From Actinophytocola algeriensis (GTDB lineage: Bacteria > Actinomycetota > Actinomycetes > Mycobacteriales > Pseudonocardiaceae), in NCBI RefSeq assembly GCF_014203735.1, contig NZ_JACHJQ010000005.1, positions 434,001-498,000 of the forward strand: 64,000 bases of DNA, read 5' to 3'. Below are positions 51,457 through 59,097 of the stretch, one piece after another. Position 1 is the stretch's first letter. The number at the start of each line of letters is the position of its first letter. The notes beneath the pieces are model-generated. The model worked only from the letters and a program-made list of their open reading frames with translations, had not been told where the DNA came from and did no database searches. The position numbers were made by a program, and so were the translations under genes.

Positions 51457-53082
51457 TCAGCGTGGCTCGAGGGCGGCGCTGTGTTCCCAGTGGGTGCCGG
51501 TGGTCGCGGGCGCGACCTGCCGTGCCCAGCTCGCCGCGTCGTGCAGGGACGAGGTGCCGGTCAGGGCGGCGGTGGCCAGCCCGGGCGGCCGCGCGTCACC
51601 GAGGTGTGTCCACTGCGGTCCCGAGAGGGTGAGGTTGCGCAGGGTCGGGTAGCCGGTGAGCACGCCGAGGTCGGCCACCCGGCTCGCGGAGACGTCGAGC
51701 GACTCGATGCGGGGGAGCGTGGCGGGCAGCCGCAGCGCCGGTTCGGTCACGCCGCGCACGGTCAGGAAGCGCAGTGCCGGGTGACCGTTCAGGTCGGTCA
51801 GGTCTGCTTGCCGGGCGATGATGGTCAGCTGCTCCAGTGGGCACGCCGACAGGCCGCGGCTGCCGGTGACAGCCGCGACGTCCCGCAGGTGCAGGATGCG
51901 CAGCCGCGGTAGGGCGGCGAGTGGTGACAGGTCGACCGTGTCCCCGTCGCTGATGAACAGTTCCTGCACCGCGTCCGGAGCGGACAGTGTCGCGAGCCAG
52001 TGGGGCAGGGACTCCTGCGTCACGCGGTGGCTGTAGTCGGGGGTCTCGATCTGAGTGTTGGTGGGGAACACCCAGAAGTGCTCGCCCGGCTCGACGTCGA
52101 GCTTGCCCGCCGCCATCCGCGCGAGCAGGTCGGCCATCAGGTCGGTCACGCTGTCCGCCACGAACGTGACGGGCTCGTCGTCGTAGTCGACGCCGAACTC
52201 GATCACCTGCCCGACGGTGCCGTTCGGGCCAGGAGCCAGGTCGACGGCGAAGAAGTTGCCGTCGTTGCCGTTGCCGAAGGGGATCCAGCGCGGGTGCCAG
52301 GTCACCGGGCGGACGGTGCCGGGCGGGTGGCCCTCGATCCCGACGTGGTCGTCGTGGGACGACGGCGGGTCCTCGTCGGGCGCCGAGAAGTACTTCCATT
52401 GGTCGACGACGTCCACCAACGCGAGGAAGGTCGGCCCGCCGAACAGGCCGTAGTTGTTGTACTCCCCGTCGAGCAGGCCGTAGAGCGCGCGCAGGTCGGC
52501 AGGAAACGTGACCCCCAGCTCCGCCTCCGCGGCGGCGATCTCCGCCTCGGTGGCCGGCGGCTGCAGCTCCAGGGGCTGTCCCATGAGCCGGGCGTAGGAC
52601 TCGCAGTACTCCTGGGCAAGCTCGACCACCCGGCGCGGATCTCCGCTGGCGGCCTTGGGATTCCCGGTATCGGGGCCGTGCTCCGGTTGTGTGCGCCGCG
52701 CGGCGTCGACCACCACGCGGTAGGTGGGCGGGAGGTGGCCGGTCGACTGCGTGAGCACCGTGTTCACGACCGCCTCGACCCGCCCCGGCTCGACGGTCAG
52801 CTCGACCGCGTGCCACACCGCGCCGTCGGCCGCCCGCAACGCGATCCCGAGCCGCGTGGCGGCCTCCCGTGCGTGCCGATCCGACACCAGCCCCATCGCG
52901 AACGCGGTCGCGACCGCGTCCGCCTCGACCCCGGCCGAGTCGAACACGGAGAGACGTTCCTGGAACCCGCCGGCGTACAGGGTCGCCCGCCAGACCAGCC
53001 GCGCCCATCCGGCGATCGCCTTGCCGGCCAGGACATCCGCCACCTCGGCGACAGCGGCCTCACGACTCGGATCAGTGTCCAC
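51457..53082 (-). CDS. SUKH (SMI1/KNR4) protein with leucine-rich-repeat tail
   Basis: 541 aa from a GTG at 53082. N-terminal helical region (1-130), a SUKH domain about 165-345 (TEAEIAAAEAELGVTFPADL, RALYGLLDGEYNNYGLFGGP, WIPFGNGNDGNFFAVDLAPG), then degenerate leucine-rich repeats about 380-520 (LSPLAALPRLRILHLRDVAA, SLDVSASRVADLGVLTGYPT). SUKH folds often act as immunity proteins; the LRR fan may recognise a partner protein. No toxin gene is adjacent, but the window holds a second SUKH-like gene at 11827 and WXG-type loci. Single gene as far as can be seen. Confidence 0.8.
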   Translation of the reverse strand: MDTDPSREAAVAEVADVLAGKAIAGWARLVWRATLYAGGFQERLSVFDSAGVEADAVATAFAMGLVSDRHAREAATRLGIALRAADGAVWHAVELTVEPGRVEAVVNTVLTQSTGHLPPTYRVVVDAARRTQPEHGPDTGNPKAASGDPRRVVELAQEYCESYARLMGQPLELQPPATEAEIAAAEAELGVTFPADLRALYGLLDGEYNNYGLFGGPTFLALVDVVDQWKYFSAPDEDPPSSHDDHVGIEGHPPGTVRPVTWHPRWIPFGNGNDGNFFAVDLAPGPNGTVGQVIEFGVDYDDEPVTFVADSVTDLMADLLARMAAGKLDVEPGEHFWVFPTNTQIETPDYSHRVTQESLPHWLATLSAPDAVQELFISDGDTVDLSPLAALPRLRILHLRDVAAVTGSRGLSACPLEQLTIIARQADLTDLNGHPALRFLTVRGVTEPALRLPATLPRIESLDVSASRVADLGVLTGYPTLRNLTLSGPQWTHLGDARPPGLATAALTGTSSLHDAASWARQVAPATTGTHWEHSAALEPR

Positions 53083-53231
53083 CTGTGGGACCGTACAGAC
53101 GACACAGTCATCCCCTGACCCCGATGTGCGGAGGCTGTGCTCATCGCGGATCAGTGCGACCACGCAGGTCATGCTCAACGCGTTGAGCGCAGCGGTGAAC
53201 CCGCACGTCGCCGGGTGGCGCCGGTGGCCGG

Positions 53232-53950
53232 TCAGCTCTCGGTTCGGGGGAAGGTCCACACGGCGTGGTCGCCGGGGCCGACCACCAGCGTCGACCGGCC
53301 GATCCGCTCCGTGTGGCGGTAGCCGACGGACCGGTTGAGCGAGAAGTCGACCTGGCGCAGCCCCACCTGGTGGACGGGAACGACGTCGAACCGGATCGTG
53401 GTCTTGCCGCTGCGGGCGGTGATTCCGCCCGGCGCGGAGCGGACCTGGAACCCGCCGGCCCGCAGCAGCGGCACCGTGCTGTCCAGGTCTCGTTGGGTGA
53501 CCGCGAGCCGGATCGTGGTCACGTCACGCATCAGGTGGTCCTGGTAGGCGTCGGACAGGTAGCGCTCCCGGCCGACGTCGCCCGGGCGGCTCGGCGGTTC
53601 GGTGTTGCCGCGCGGGTCGGCGAAGTACTCCGGCCGCCACTCCATCGCCCACGCGCCGAACGAGTCGTACTCGACGGTGGTGAGGATCGCGTCGAACCAC
53701 GGCACCGGTACACCGTCACCGAAGTCGCGGGTCTGGCGGAACTCGATCGGCTCGGTGACACCCTCGGCCACCAGCCGGCCGGTGACCGACGCCAGGTCAC
53801 CGGCCCGCTCGGTCGAGATGCCCCGTACGCGTGGTTGAAATACAGCAGCGGCGCGGTCGGCCTGCTTTCCTCGGCGCTCGCGCCACCCACCCCAGCTGCG
53901 GCGACCGCGAGTGCCGCCGCGACAACGACCATCATCCGACGAGTCATCAT
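53232..53950 (-). pseudogene. DUF5829 secreted protein, broken by a one-base frameshift
   Basis: Two frames make one protein. From the ATG at 53950 (or 53947) comes a signal peptide (VVVAAALAVAAAGVGGASAE) and the family opening PTAPLLYFNHAYG. About 53820 the run TACGGGGCATC is one base short, and the protein goes on in another frame as GISTERAGDLASVTGRLVAE to PVPWFDAILTTVEYDSFGAW and on to FPRTES at 53232. Intact DUF5829 proteins have LYFNHAYG directly joined to such a sequence. The remaining 190 codons are clean, so the break is recent or a sequencing error in a G-run. Confidence 0.7.
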
Positions 53951-54167
53951 GCGCCGGATGGTAGATCCGCGGGAACGCCGCCGTCCTCGCTGTCGCCGGG
54001 GTTGGTGCGGAACGCCGACGGCTGTCCCGCCGACGTGGACCGGGCTCCTTGTCAGGGCTCGATGTTCTTGGAGATCTCACCGAATTTCGGGAGGTTGGAA
54101 CCATTCGCCGCAGTGGTACATCCAACATCTCGATGTAACACTCACGAAGTCCGGGGTGATATGCGGC

Positions 54168-54464
54168 ATGAGCGATTTTCACGTTGATCCGGCTGAGCTG
54201 ACCCATGCGGCCGGCATGATCAGGAGCTCGGTGGCCCCCTCCGACGCCATGAACCTGAAGGCGGACGTGGAGGGCGGTAAGGCAGCCGGCGACGACGCGG
54301 TCACCGACGCGTTGACCGAGTTCGGCGCCGCCTGGCACCTGGCCGTGGACATCTTGCGACGCCGGTCCCGGTCGACCGCCACCGGCCTGGAGCACGCCGC
54401 CGCTGCCTACGTCGCCCACGACGAGGGTGCCAGGGCCGAACTGAAGGCCGCACGCCATGGCTGA
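54168..54464 (+). CDS. WXG100/ESX-like small protein (type C-like)
   Basis: 98 aa from the ATG at 54168. A two-helix layout with FHVDPAELTHAAGMIRSSVA, a short hinge near 30-40, and EFGAAWHLAVDILRRRSRST, like DUF2580/EspC-type secreted helical hairpins. The ribosome site is weak. Overlaps the next gene by 8 nt, so it is made together with the large WXG protein, its probable secretion partner. Confidence 0.75.
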   Translation: MSDFHVDPAELTHAAGMIRSSVAPSDAMNLKADVEGGKAAGDDAVTDALTEFGAAWHLAVDILRRRSRSTATGLEHAAAAYVAHDEGARAELKAARHG

Positions 54465-55866
54465 GCTCGGTACCACCACCGATCCCAAGGAACTGGTGCC
54501 CGGGGACGCGGCGGCGCTCCATGCCATCGCCGACAAGCTCACCACTCTGGCCGGCACGTTCGCCGATGTCGGCGCGGCACTGGGCGCCGTCCGGATGGAC
54601 AACTGGACCGGCAACGCCAGCGACATGTTCTGGGAGGCCTACGCCGCCGAGAAGCCGTCGTGGCAGCTGGGCAGCGACGCCATGACGTCGGTGGCGAGCA
54701 CCCTGTCCGCCCACGCGGACACCGTCGCCTGGGCCCAGGGGCAGGCACAGGAGGCGATCGAGCTCTACGAACAGGGCAGGCAGGCCACCCTCGACGCGAC
54801 CGCGGCGAACGCCGCCAAGCTCACCCCGGAGCCGGTTGCGGCGATCGATCCCGGCCAGGCGCTCCGCCAGCAGGCGCAGGAGACCCTGGACCGGGCCAGA
54901 GAACAGCTCAAGAGCGCCGGAGCGGCCAACGCCTCGGCCATCGCCGGGCAGGGCAGCCACGGCGTGAACGCGCCTGCGTGGCTGTCCGGGCCGGCCACCT
55001 ATGTTTCGAAGGCGGGCAACGGCACCATCACGGCGTCCAAGAAGTTCGACCTGAACGCGGGCCGCGAAGGCAGGACGAAGATCTCGTCGAGCTACCTGGA
55101 CATGGCCAAGAACGGCAGCGAGCGCTGGAAGAACATGGACAAGTGGGACTGGTCCACCTTCCGCAACGACGTCCTCGACACCTACACCAAGAAGGGCTTC
55201 GACTTCGCCGCCGACAAGAAGAACGCCCAGGAGGCCGCCAAGCTCCGCGGGGAGAAGTACCGCCAGGCACCGCCGGTGAGCGTCAAGATCGGGTCCGTCG
55301 GCACCGGGGACAAGTTCATGGTCGGCCCGAAGGTGGAAGGTGCCACCCAGGTCGGCGATGTGACGATGGCCGGGTCGGCGGAAGCGAAGGCCGGCGCCAA
55401 GGCCAACGCGTCGCTCTCGGCGGGGCTGGACGGTGTCAAGGGATCGGCCGCCGCCTCGGTGGGAGCGACCGCGCAGGCCCAGGGCAGCCTGGTCTCCGGC
55501 CCGGCCGAACTCAACGGCAAGGCCGAGGCGTTCGTCGGTGCGGAGGCAGGCGCCAACCTCTCCGCCGGCCCGACCGGGGTCACAGCCGGGGTCGACGCCT
55601 TTGCCGGCGCCCGGGTCGAGGGCTCGGTCAGCGCCGACGTCGGCGGTGTCGGCGCCGGGCTCAAGGGCGAGGCCTGGGCGGGCATCGGCGCGGAGGCCAA
55701 CGTGACCTTCGGCATGGACGAGGCCGGGAAGTTCCGTCTCGGCGGCGAGGCGGGCGTGGGGCTGGGGGTTGGTGCCAAACTGGGTGGTGAGATCGTCCTC
55801 GATCCCGCCGAGCTGACCAAGACGGCGACCGACGTGGCCAACACGATCGGCTCACTGTTCGACTGA
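54457..55866 (+). CDS. Large WXG-domain type VII substrate with Gly/Ala repeat C-terminus
   Basis: 469 aa. N-terminal WXG-type helical hairpin (about 10-125) with the turn motif RMDNWTGNASDMFWEAYAAE, then a long helix and linker. A charged middle (about 195-280: LDMAKNGSERWKNMDKWDWS) follows. The C-terminal 190 residues (about 275-460) are degenerate Gly/Ala repeats of alternating VxG/AxA type (AEAKAGAKANASLSAGLDGV; VGAEAGANLSAGPTGVTAG), which may form a beta-solenoid or glycine-zipper. No nuclease, ADP-ribosyl or deaminase toxin tail is seen. Overlaps the 98-aa partner by 8 nt; followed 12 bp later by the gene at 55879. Confidence 0.8.
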   Translation: MAELGTTTDPKELVPGDAAALHAIADKLTTLAGTFADVGAALGAVRMDNWTGNASDMFWEAYAAEKPSWQLGSDAMTSVASTLSAHADTVAWAQGQAQEAIELYEQGRQATLDATAANAAKLTPEPVAAIDPGQALRQQAQETLDRAREQLKSAGAANASAIAGQGSHGVNAPAWLSGPATYVSKAGNGTITASKKFDLNAGREGRTKISSSYLDMAKNGSERWKNMDKWDWSTFRNDVLDTYTKKGFDFAADKKNAQEAAKLRGEKYRQAPPVSVKIGSVGTGDKFMVGPKVEGATQVGDVTMAGSAEAKAGAKANASLSAGLDGVKGSAAASVGATAQAQGSLVSGPAELNGKAEAFVGAEAGANLSAGPTGVTAGVDAFAGARVEGSVSADVGGVGAGLKGEAWAGIGAEANVTFGMDEAGKFRLGGEAGVGLGVGAKLGGEIVLDPAELTKTATDVANTIGSLFD

Positions 55867-55878
55867 CTGGGAGATCAG

Positions 55879-56367
55879 GTGGCAACACAGCTTCCCGTCC
55901 GGATCGAGTTCCGGCTGCCGGACGGCTGGCAAGCGGCTCCGCCGGACGAGGTGGGGGCGCCGGGCGCGGCATTCGTGGCCCTGCACCGCGGCTCGGTCGA
56001 CCACGGGTTCACCGCGAACATCACCGTCGCAGGCCAGATCCGCGAACCCAACCTCTCACTCGACGCCATCGGCGACGAGTCGGTGCGCCGGCTGACCGAC
56101 GCGATGGACTCGGTGTCGCTGCGCGAACGTGCCCATGCCGGCTCGGCCGCGGCACCGGCGATGACCCAGCTCCTGGACGTCACCACCACCGCGAACGAGC
56201 GGACACTGCGCCTGGTCCAGAACCAGGTCTACCTCTCCGTACGGGACGTCGACGAACCCGCCGTCCACGCGGTACTCGAGTTCACGCTCACCTGCACACC
56301 CGCCCAGGTCGCCACCGTGGTCGACGACTTCCGCACCTTCGTCGCCGGTATCCAAACCAGCAGGTGA
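55879..56367 (+). CDS. DUF1795/LpqN-like cytosolic protein in the WXG operon
   Basis: 162 aa from a GTG at 55879 with GGGAGATCAG upstream. Single beta-alpha domain: VRIEFRLPDGWQAAPPDEVG, LHRGSVDHGFTANITVAGQI, LRLVQNQVYLSVRDVDEPAV, resembling DUF1795 and LpqN/EspG-type folds. No signal peptide. Last gene of the 54168-56367 operon, 12 bp after the large WXG protein. By position it could be a chaperone or immunity protein for that substrate (inference). Confidence 0.7.
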   Translation: MATQLPVRIEFRLPDGWQAAPPDEVGAPGAAFVALHRGSVDHGFTANITVAGQIREPNLSLDAIGDESVRRLTDAMDSVSLRERAHAGSAAAPAMTQLLDVTTTANERTLRLVQNQVYLSVRDVDEPAVHAVLEFTLTCTPAQVATVVDDFRTFVAGIQTSR

Positions 56368-56459
56368 CGGTGACCGAACGGCCGATCAGGGGCGGCCGCG
56401 GTCGAACGTGCGACGGTTCACCGCTGCTGCCGCGCGCCCGTCGGCAGCGGGGGATGCGT

Positions 56460-56590
56460 CGGGTTTCATGCCCGCCAGTAGGCGGAGCGCCGGCACTGGG
56501 GGCAGGCTGTTGCCCCTGCGCCGGCAGCCGGGCGAGGACCGCGCGGCCGCCGAAGGAGGTGTTCGCCGCCAGGGCCAGCAGCACGACCGT
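56460..56590 (-). pseudogene. APC-family amino acid permease fragment
   Basis: Minus-strand frame from about 56590 reads LLALAANTSFGGRAVLARLP, close to the conserved ALAANTSFGGLPVL segment of APC-superfamily permeases. A neighbouring frame continues NSLPPVPALR, so the frame is broken. Only some 40 codons of a gene of about 600 codons survive. Confidence 0.4.
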
Positions 56591-56601
56591 GGCGAACTGG
56601 C

Positions 56602-56796
56602 CCGGTGATACCCGAATCCGCCGGCCAGGACGACGACCTGACCACCATCCCGAACGTGATCGCCCTGTCGCGGCGCGCCCGTCGCGTCGTCATCGCCAAC
56701 CTGGTCATCGCGGGCACGTTCATCACCGGCCTCGTCCGGTGGGACCTGTTGGGCACCCTTCCCCTGCCGCTGGGTGTGGCGGGCGACGATGACCAA
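56602..56796 (+). pseudogene. C-terminal fragment of a heavy-metal P1B-type ATPase
   Basis: Reads DLTTIPNVIALSRRARRVVI, ANLVIAGTFITGLVRWDLLG and TLPLPLGVAG, which matches the last membrane segments of CtpD/CadA-type metal ATPases, where LSRRARRVVxANLxxA and LPLPLGVAGHEG are conserved. The catalytic DKTG and metal-binding CPx regions are absent, and the gene ends abruptly before its usual terminus. Confidence 0.6.
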
Positions 56797-56803
56797 CGTC
56801 ACT

Positions 56804-56818
56804 TGATAATGATTATCA
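56804..56818. promoter_or_regulatory. Perfect 7-1-7 Fur-superfamily-type box
   Basis: TGATAAT-G-ATTATCA, the classical 7-1-7 palindrome bound by Fur-superfamily regulators (Fur, Zur). It is the most AT-rich spot in a GC-rich block, right after the P-type ATPase fragment and upstream of degraded sequence and the HtrA remnant. No intact gene follows within 600 bp on the plus strand. Confidence 0.65.
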
Positions 56819-56969
56819 GGTGCGGTTAGGGTCGCTGCGTCCCCCCGGCTCGGAGTGATCGGCTTCCCCATGCTTGTTCGTCCGCGGTTACCCGCGTCCG
56901 TCGATGGTCGGCGGGTCCTTGTTCGCCGGTCGCGTGCCGGGCAGCGAGTGACGGTCGCGGTGCTCGTCG

Positions 56970-57364
56970 TGGCGAGGTCGCGGTCGCCATCGGCAGCCCG
57001 CTGGGTTTCGAGAACTCGGTCACCGCCGGCATCATCTCGGGTCTGCACCGGGAGATCCCCGGTTCCGCGGCACGGACGCAGTCGCTGGTGGACCTGATCC
57101 AGACCGACGCCGCGATCTCGCCCGGCAACTCGGGTGGCGCGCTCCTGGACGCGCGGGGCCAGGTCGTCGGGATCAACGAGGCCTACATCCCACCCAGCGC
57201 CGGGCGACGTCATCGTCGGGTTCGCCGACCGGGACGTCGCCGCGGTCGAGGACGTGCTGGCCGGGTTGCGAGAGGTGGACCCGGGCGAGCGGGTCGCGGT
57301 GACGGTGGTGCGGGATGGCGAGCGGCAGAAGCTCACCGTCACCGTCGGAGAACGGAACGGGTGA
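56970..57364 (+). pseudogene. HtrA/DegP-like serine protease remnant
   Basis: The first frame gives AIGSPLGFENSVTAGIISGL, then DLIQTDAAISPGNSGGALLD and QVVGINEAYIPP, the HtrA protease core with catalytic Ser in GNSGG. His and Asp regions are missing upstream. About 57200 the frame shifts and the PDZ domain end follows: DVIVGFADRDVAAVEDVLAG to KLTVTVGERNG, stopping at 57364. A piece between protease and PDZ (including the Gly-Leu carboxylate loop) is deleted. Confidence 0.75.
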
Positions 57365-57425
57365 CCGGGCAACGAGCCCCTCTCCACTCTCCCCATCACC
57401 CACCCACAGCTGAGAGGAGCATGTG

Positions 57426-57935
57426 ATGACTCCGAGAAATACGGTGCTGGGAGCCGCCCTTGTGCTCATGTCCGCCGCGGGATGTGGCGAGGGCTGGCAG
57501 CACGGCGCGGACACGATGGGCAGTAACGGATCGGCCGGGCCGATGTTGCTGCGCAACGTCTACGTGGCCGCGCCCGGCGGGGACGGCTACGAGCACGGCG
57601 ACAACGCCTCCGTCCGGCTGACCCTCGTCAACCACGCGGCGAACGACGATGCGCTCGTCGCCGTACGTTCCAGCCATGCCACGGACGTCGTCATGCGGTG
57701 GGACCGCGAATGCGATGGCCGGCTCGAAGAGGTCGGGCAGATACCGGTGCTGCGGAACGGCACCGTGCCCGGCGCCGACTACCGGCTCGAGTTGGTCGAC
57801 CTCAACCAGAAGGTGCGTGCGGGCACCAGCATCCCGGTGACCTTCACGTTCCGGGACGCGGGCGAGACACGGCTCGGCGTGATGGTCGAGGCAACCCACG
57901 ACGGCGACGTACCCGCGGTCATGGACTGCAGGTGA
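57426..57935 (+). CDS. Lipoprotein, LpqE-like (putative copper-chaperone-type fold)
   Basis: 169 aa from the ATG at 57426, with GAGAGGAG 7 nt upstream (GTG 57423 is the alternative). Signal peptide with lipobox SAAGC, Cys near residue 19. The mature domain is all-beta (MLLRNVYVAAPGGDGYEHGD, VRLTLVNHAANDDALVAVRS, VRAGTSIPVTFTFRDAGETR), similar in plan to mycobacterial LpqE and related PCu(A)C-type proteins. The Met/His copper motif of that family is not obvious, so metal binding is unproven. The only intact gene within a block of pseudogenes. Confidence 0.7.
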   Translation: MTPRNTVLGAALVLMSAAGCGEGWQHGADTMGSNGSAGPMLLRNVYVAAPGGDGYEHGDNASVRLTLVNHAANDDALVAVRSSHATDVVMRWDRECDGRLEEVGQIPVLRNGTVPGADYRLELVDLNQKVRAGTSIPVTFTFRDAGETRLGVMVEATHDGDVPAVMDCR

Positions 57936-58135
57936 GGAGCCAGGCCATCGAGATCACCGACGACGGTGACGGCGGCGCTGGTTCCGTGCGGTCCCCGCTG
58001 CCCGGTGGCAACGGGCTAATCGGCATCCGGGAACGGGTGGCCACCTGCGGCGGCACCGCGGACATCGGGCCGCGCGAGGATGTGCCGGGTTCCGGGTCTT
58101 CGTCACGCTGCCGTTCACGACCGGAGGAGTGCTGT
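57936..58135 (+). pseudogene. Histidine kinase C-terminal remnant (NarX/DesK type)
   Basis: Frame reads IEITDDGDGG, a G1-like motif, then NGLIGIRERVATCGGTADIG, the conserved end of the HATPase_c domain of NarL-partner kinases, then shifts frame near 58080 to a terminal FRVFVTLPF-like end. All N-terminal parts are gone. Directly ahead of the response-regulator remnant, as in an intact two-component operon. Confidence 0.65.
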
Positions 58136-58532
58136 GACCGTGCGGATCGTGGTGCTGCTGGACATCCGGATGCCGAACCTGGACGGGATCGAGGCGGCGA
58201 AGATCATCTGCGCGAATACCGGGTGCAAGGTGCTGATGCTGACCACGATCGATCTCGACGACTACGTCCACCAGGCGCTGCGGACGGGAGCGAGTGTCTC
58301 CCGCCGCACCGGACGCGAAACGGCTCGCCGTGCTCACCGCGCGGGAACGGGAAAACCCCTGGCGCTGATCGCCCGCGGGCTGTCCAACGCGGAGATCGCG
58401 CAGGAGATGGTGGTCAGCGATCACACGGTGACAACGTACGTCAGCAACGTGCTCAGCAAACTCGGCCTGCGTGACCGGGTCCAGGCGGTGATCACCGCGG
58501 ACGAGACGCGTTTGACCGTCCCGGGCGTCTGA
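58134..58532 (+). pseudogene. NarL/LuxR-family response regulator remnant with internal deletions
   Basis: GTG at 58134 with GGAGGAG upstream opens MTVRIVVLLDIRMPNLDGIE. About 45 codons between IVVL and LDIRMPNLDG, including the acidic pocket, are deleted; the phospho-acceptor Asp remains. After DDYVHQALRTGAS another piece is lost, and a +1 frame holds PDAKRLAVLTARERE. The original frame resumes with ARGLSNAEIAQEMVVSDHTV and TTYVSNVLSKLGLRDRVQAV, an intact LuxR helix-turn-helix. The open frame could still yield a 132-aa protein, but without a working receiver. Confidence 0.7.
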
Positions 58533-58573
58533 ACACTCTCACCCTGGCTTCCCAGTACACTTCGCCCACGAAC

Positions 58574-58952
58574 TCAAGGCGGCGGATGCGCGTCGTCTCG
58601 GTTGAGCAGGTCGCGTACTTCGGAGAGGTGTGTGGGCCAGCGCTTCACGACGGTCCGCCACGCTGCCCACAATGACACTCCTTGTGCCAGTACGAGAACC
58701 GGTCCCTCCCGCCATGGACTTGCCACGACCGTGCCGACCCGGTCCGGAGTGCCCGGCTTCGGTGGTCCACCGGGCAGGAAGTCGACGATCATCGCGCCGG
58801 GTGTTCATCAGGTCGTCGACCAGGCCTCGCATGGCGACGTGGTAACCCCGCAACTGATGCCGCGCCGCAAGTTCGGTCGGCATCGCGCAGGCTGGGTACG
58901 CGGCGTTGTAGGCGGCGACCGAGGGATATCGGCGGAGTTCGGGGGCGGTCAC
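58574..58952 (-). pseudogene. Hypothetical gene with a frame break (or two overlapping small genes)
   Basis: From the ATG at 58952: MTAPELRRYPSVAAYNAAYP, then LRGYHVAMRGLVDDLMNTRR. Near 58793 the sensible reading moves to another frame: MIVDFLPGGPPKPGTPDRVG, WREGPVLVLAQGVSLWAAWR, ending at 58574. In the first frame the continuation is Arg-rich noise. Either a one-base insertion in GGCGCGATG broke one gene of about 125 codons, or a second 72-codon gene starts at the ATG at 58792. Family not recognised. Confidence 0.4.
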
Positions 58953-59097
58953 GTCTGGACCCTATCGAGGTCCGGTGGGTGGTGCATTGGCCGAGGGCGA
59001 AGCGGCCGCCGCGTGTCGTCGACTGTGGCTGGCTTGAGCGAGCGTGGTGTTACCTCGGCCTGGTCACGTGGTGACCGGCTTGGCTTACCGTCGCCGC

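Noticed and set aside
54457-55866. Polymorphic toxin domain at the C-terminus of the large WXG protein
   Set aside because: No nuclease, deaminase or ADP-ribosyltransferase motif could be found; only Gly/Ala repeats.
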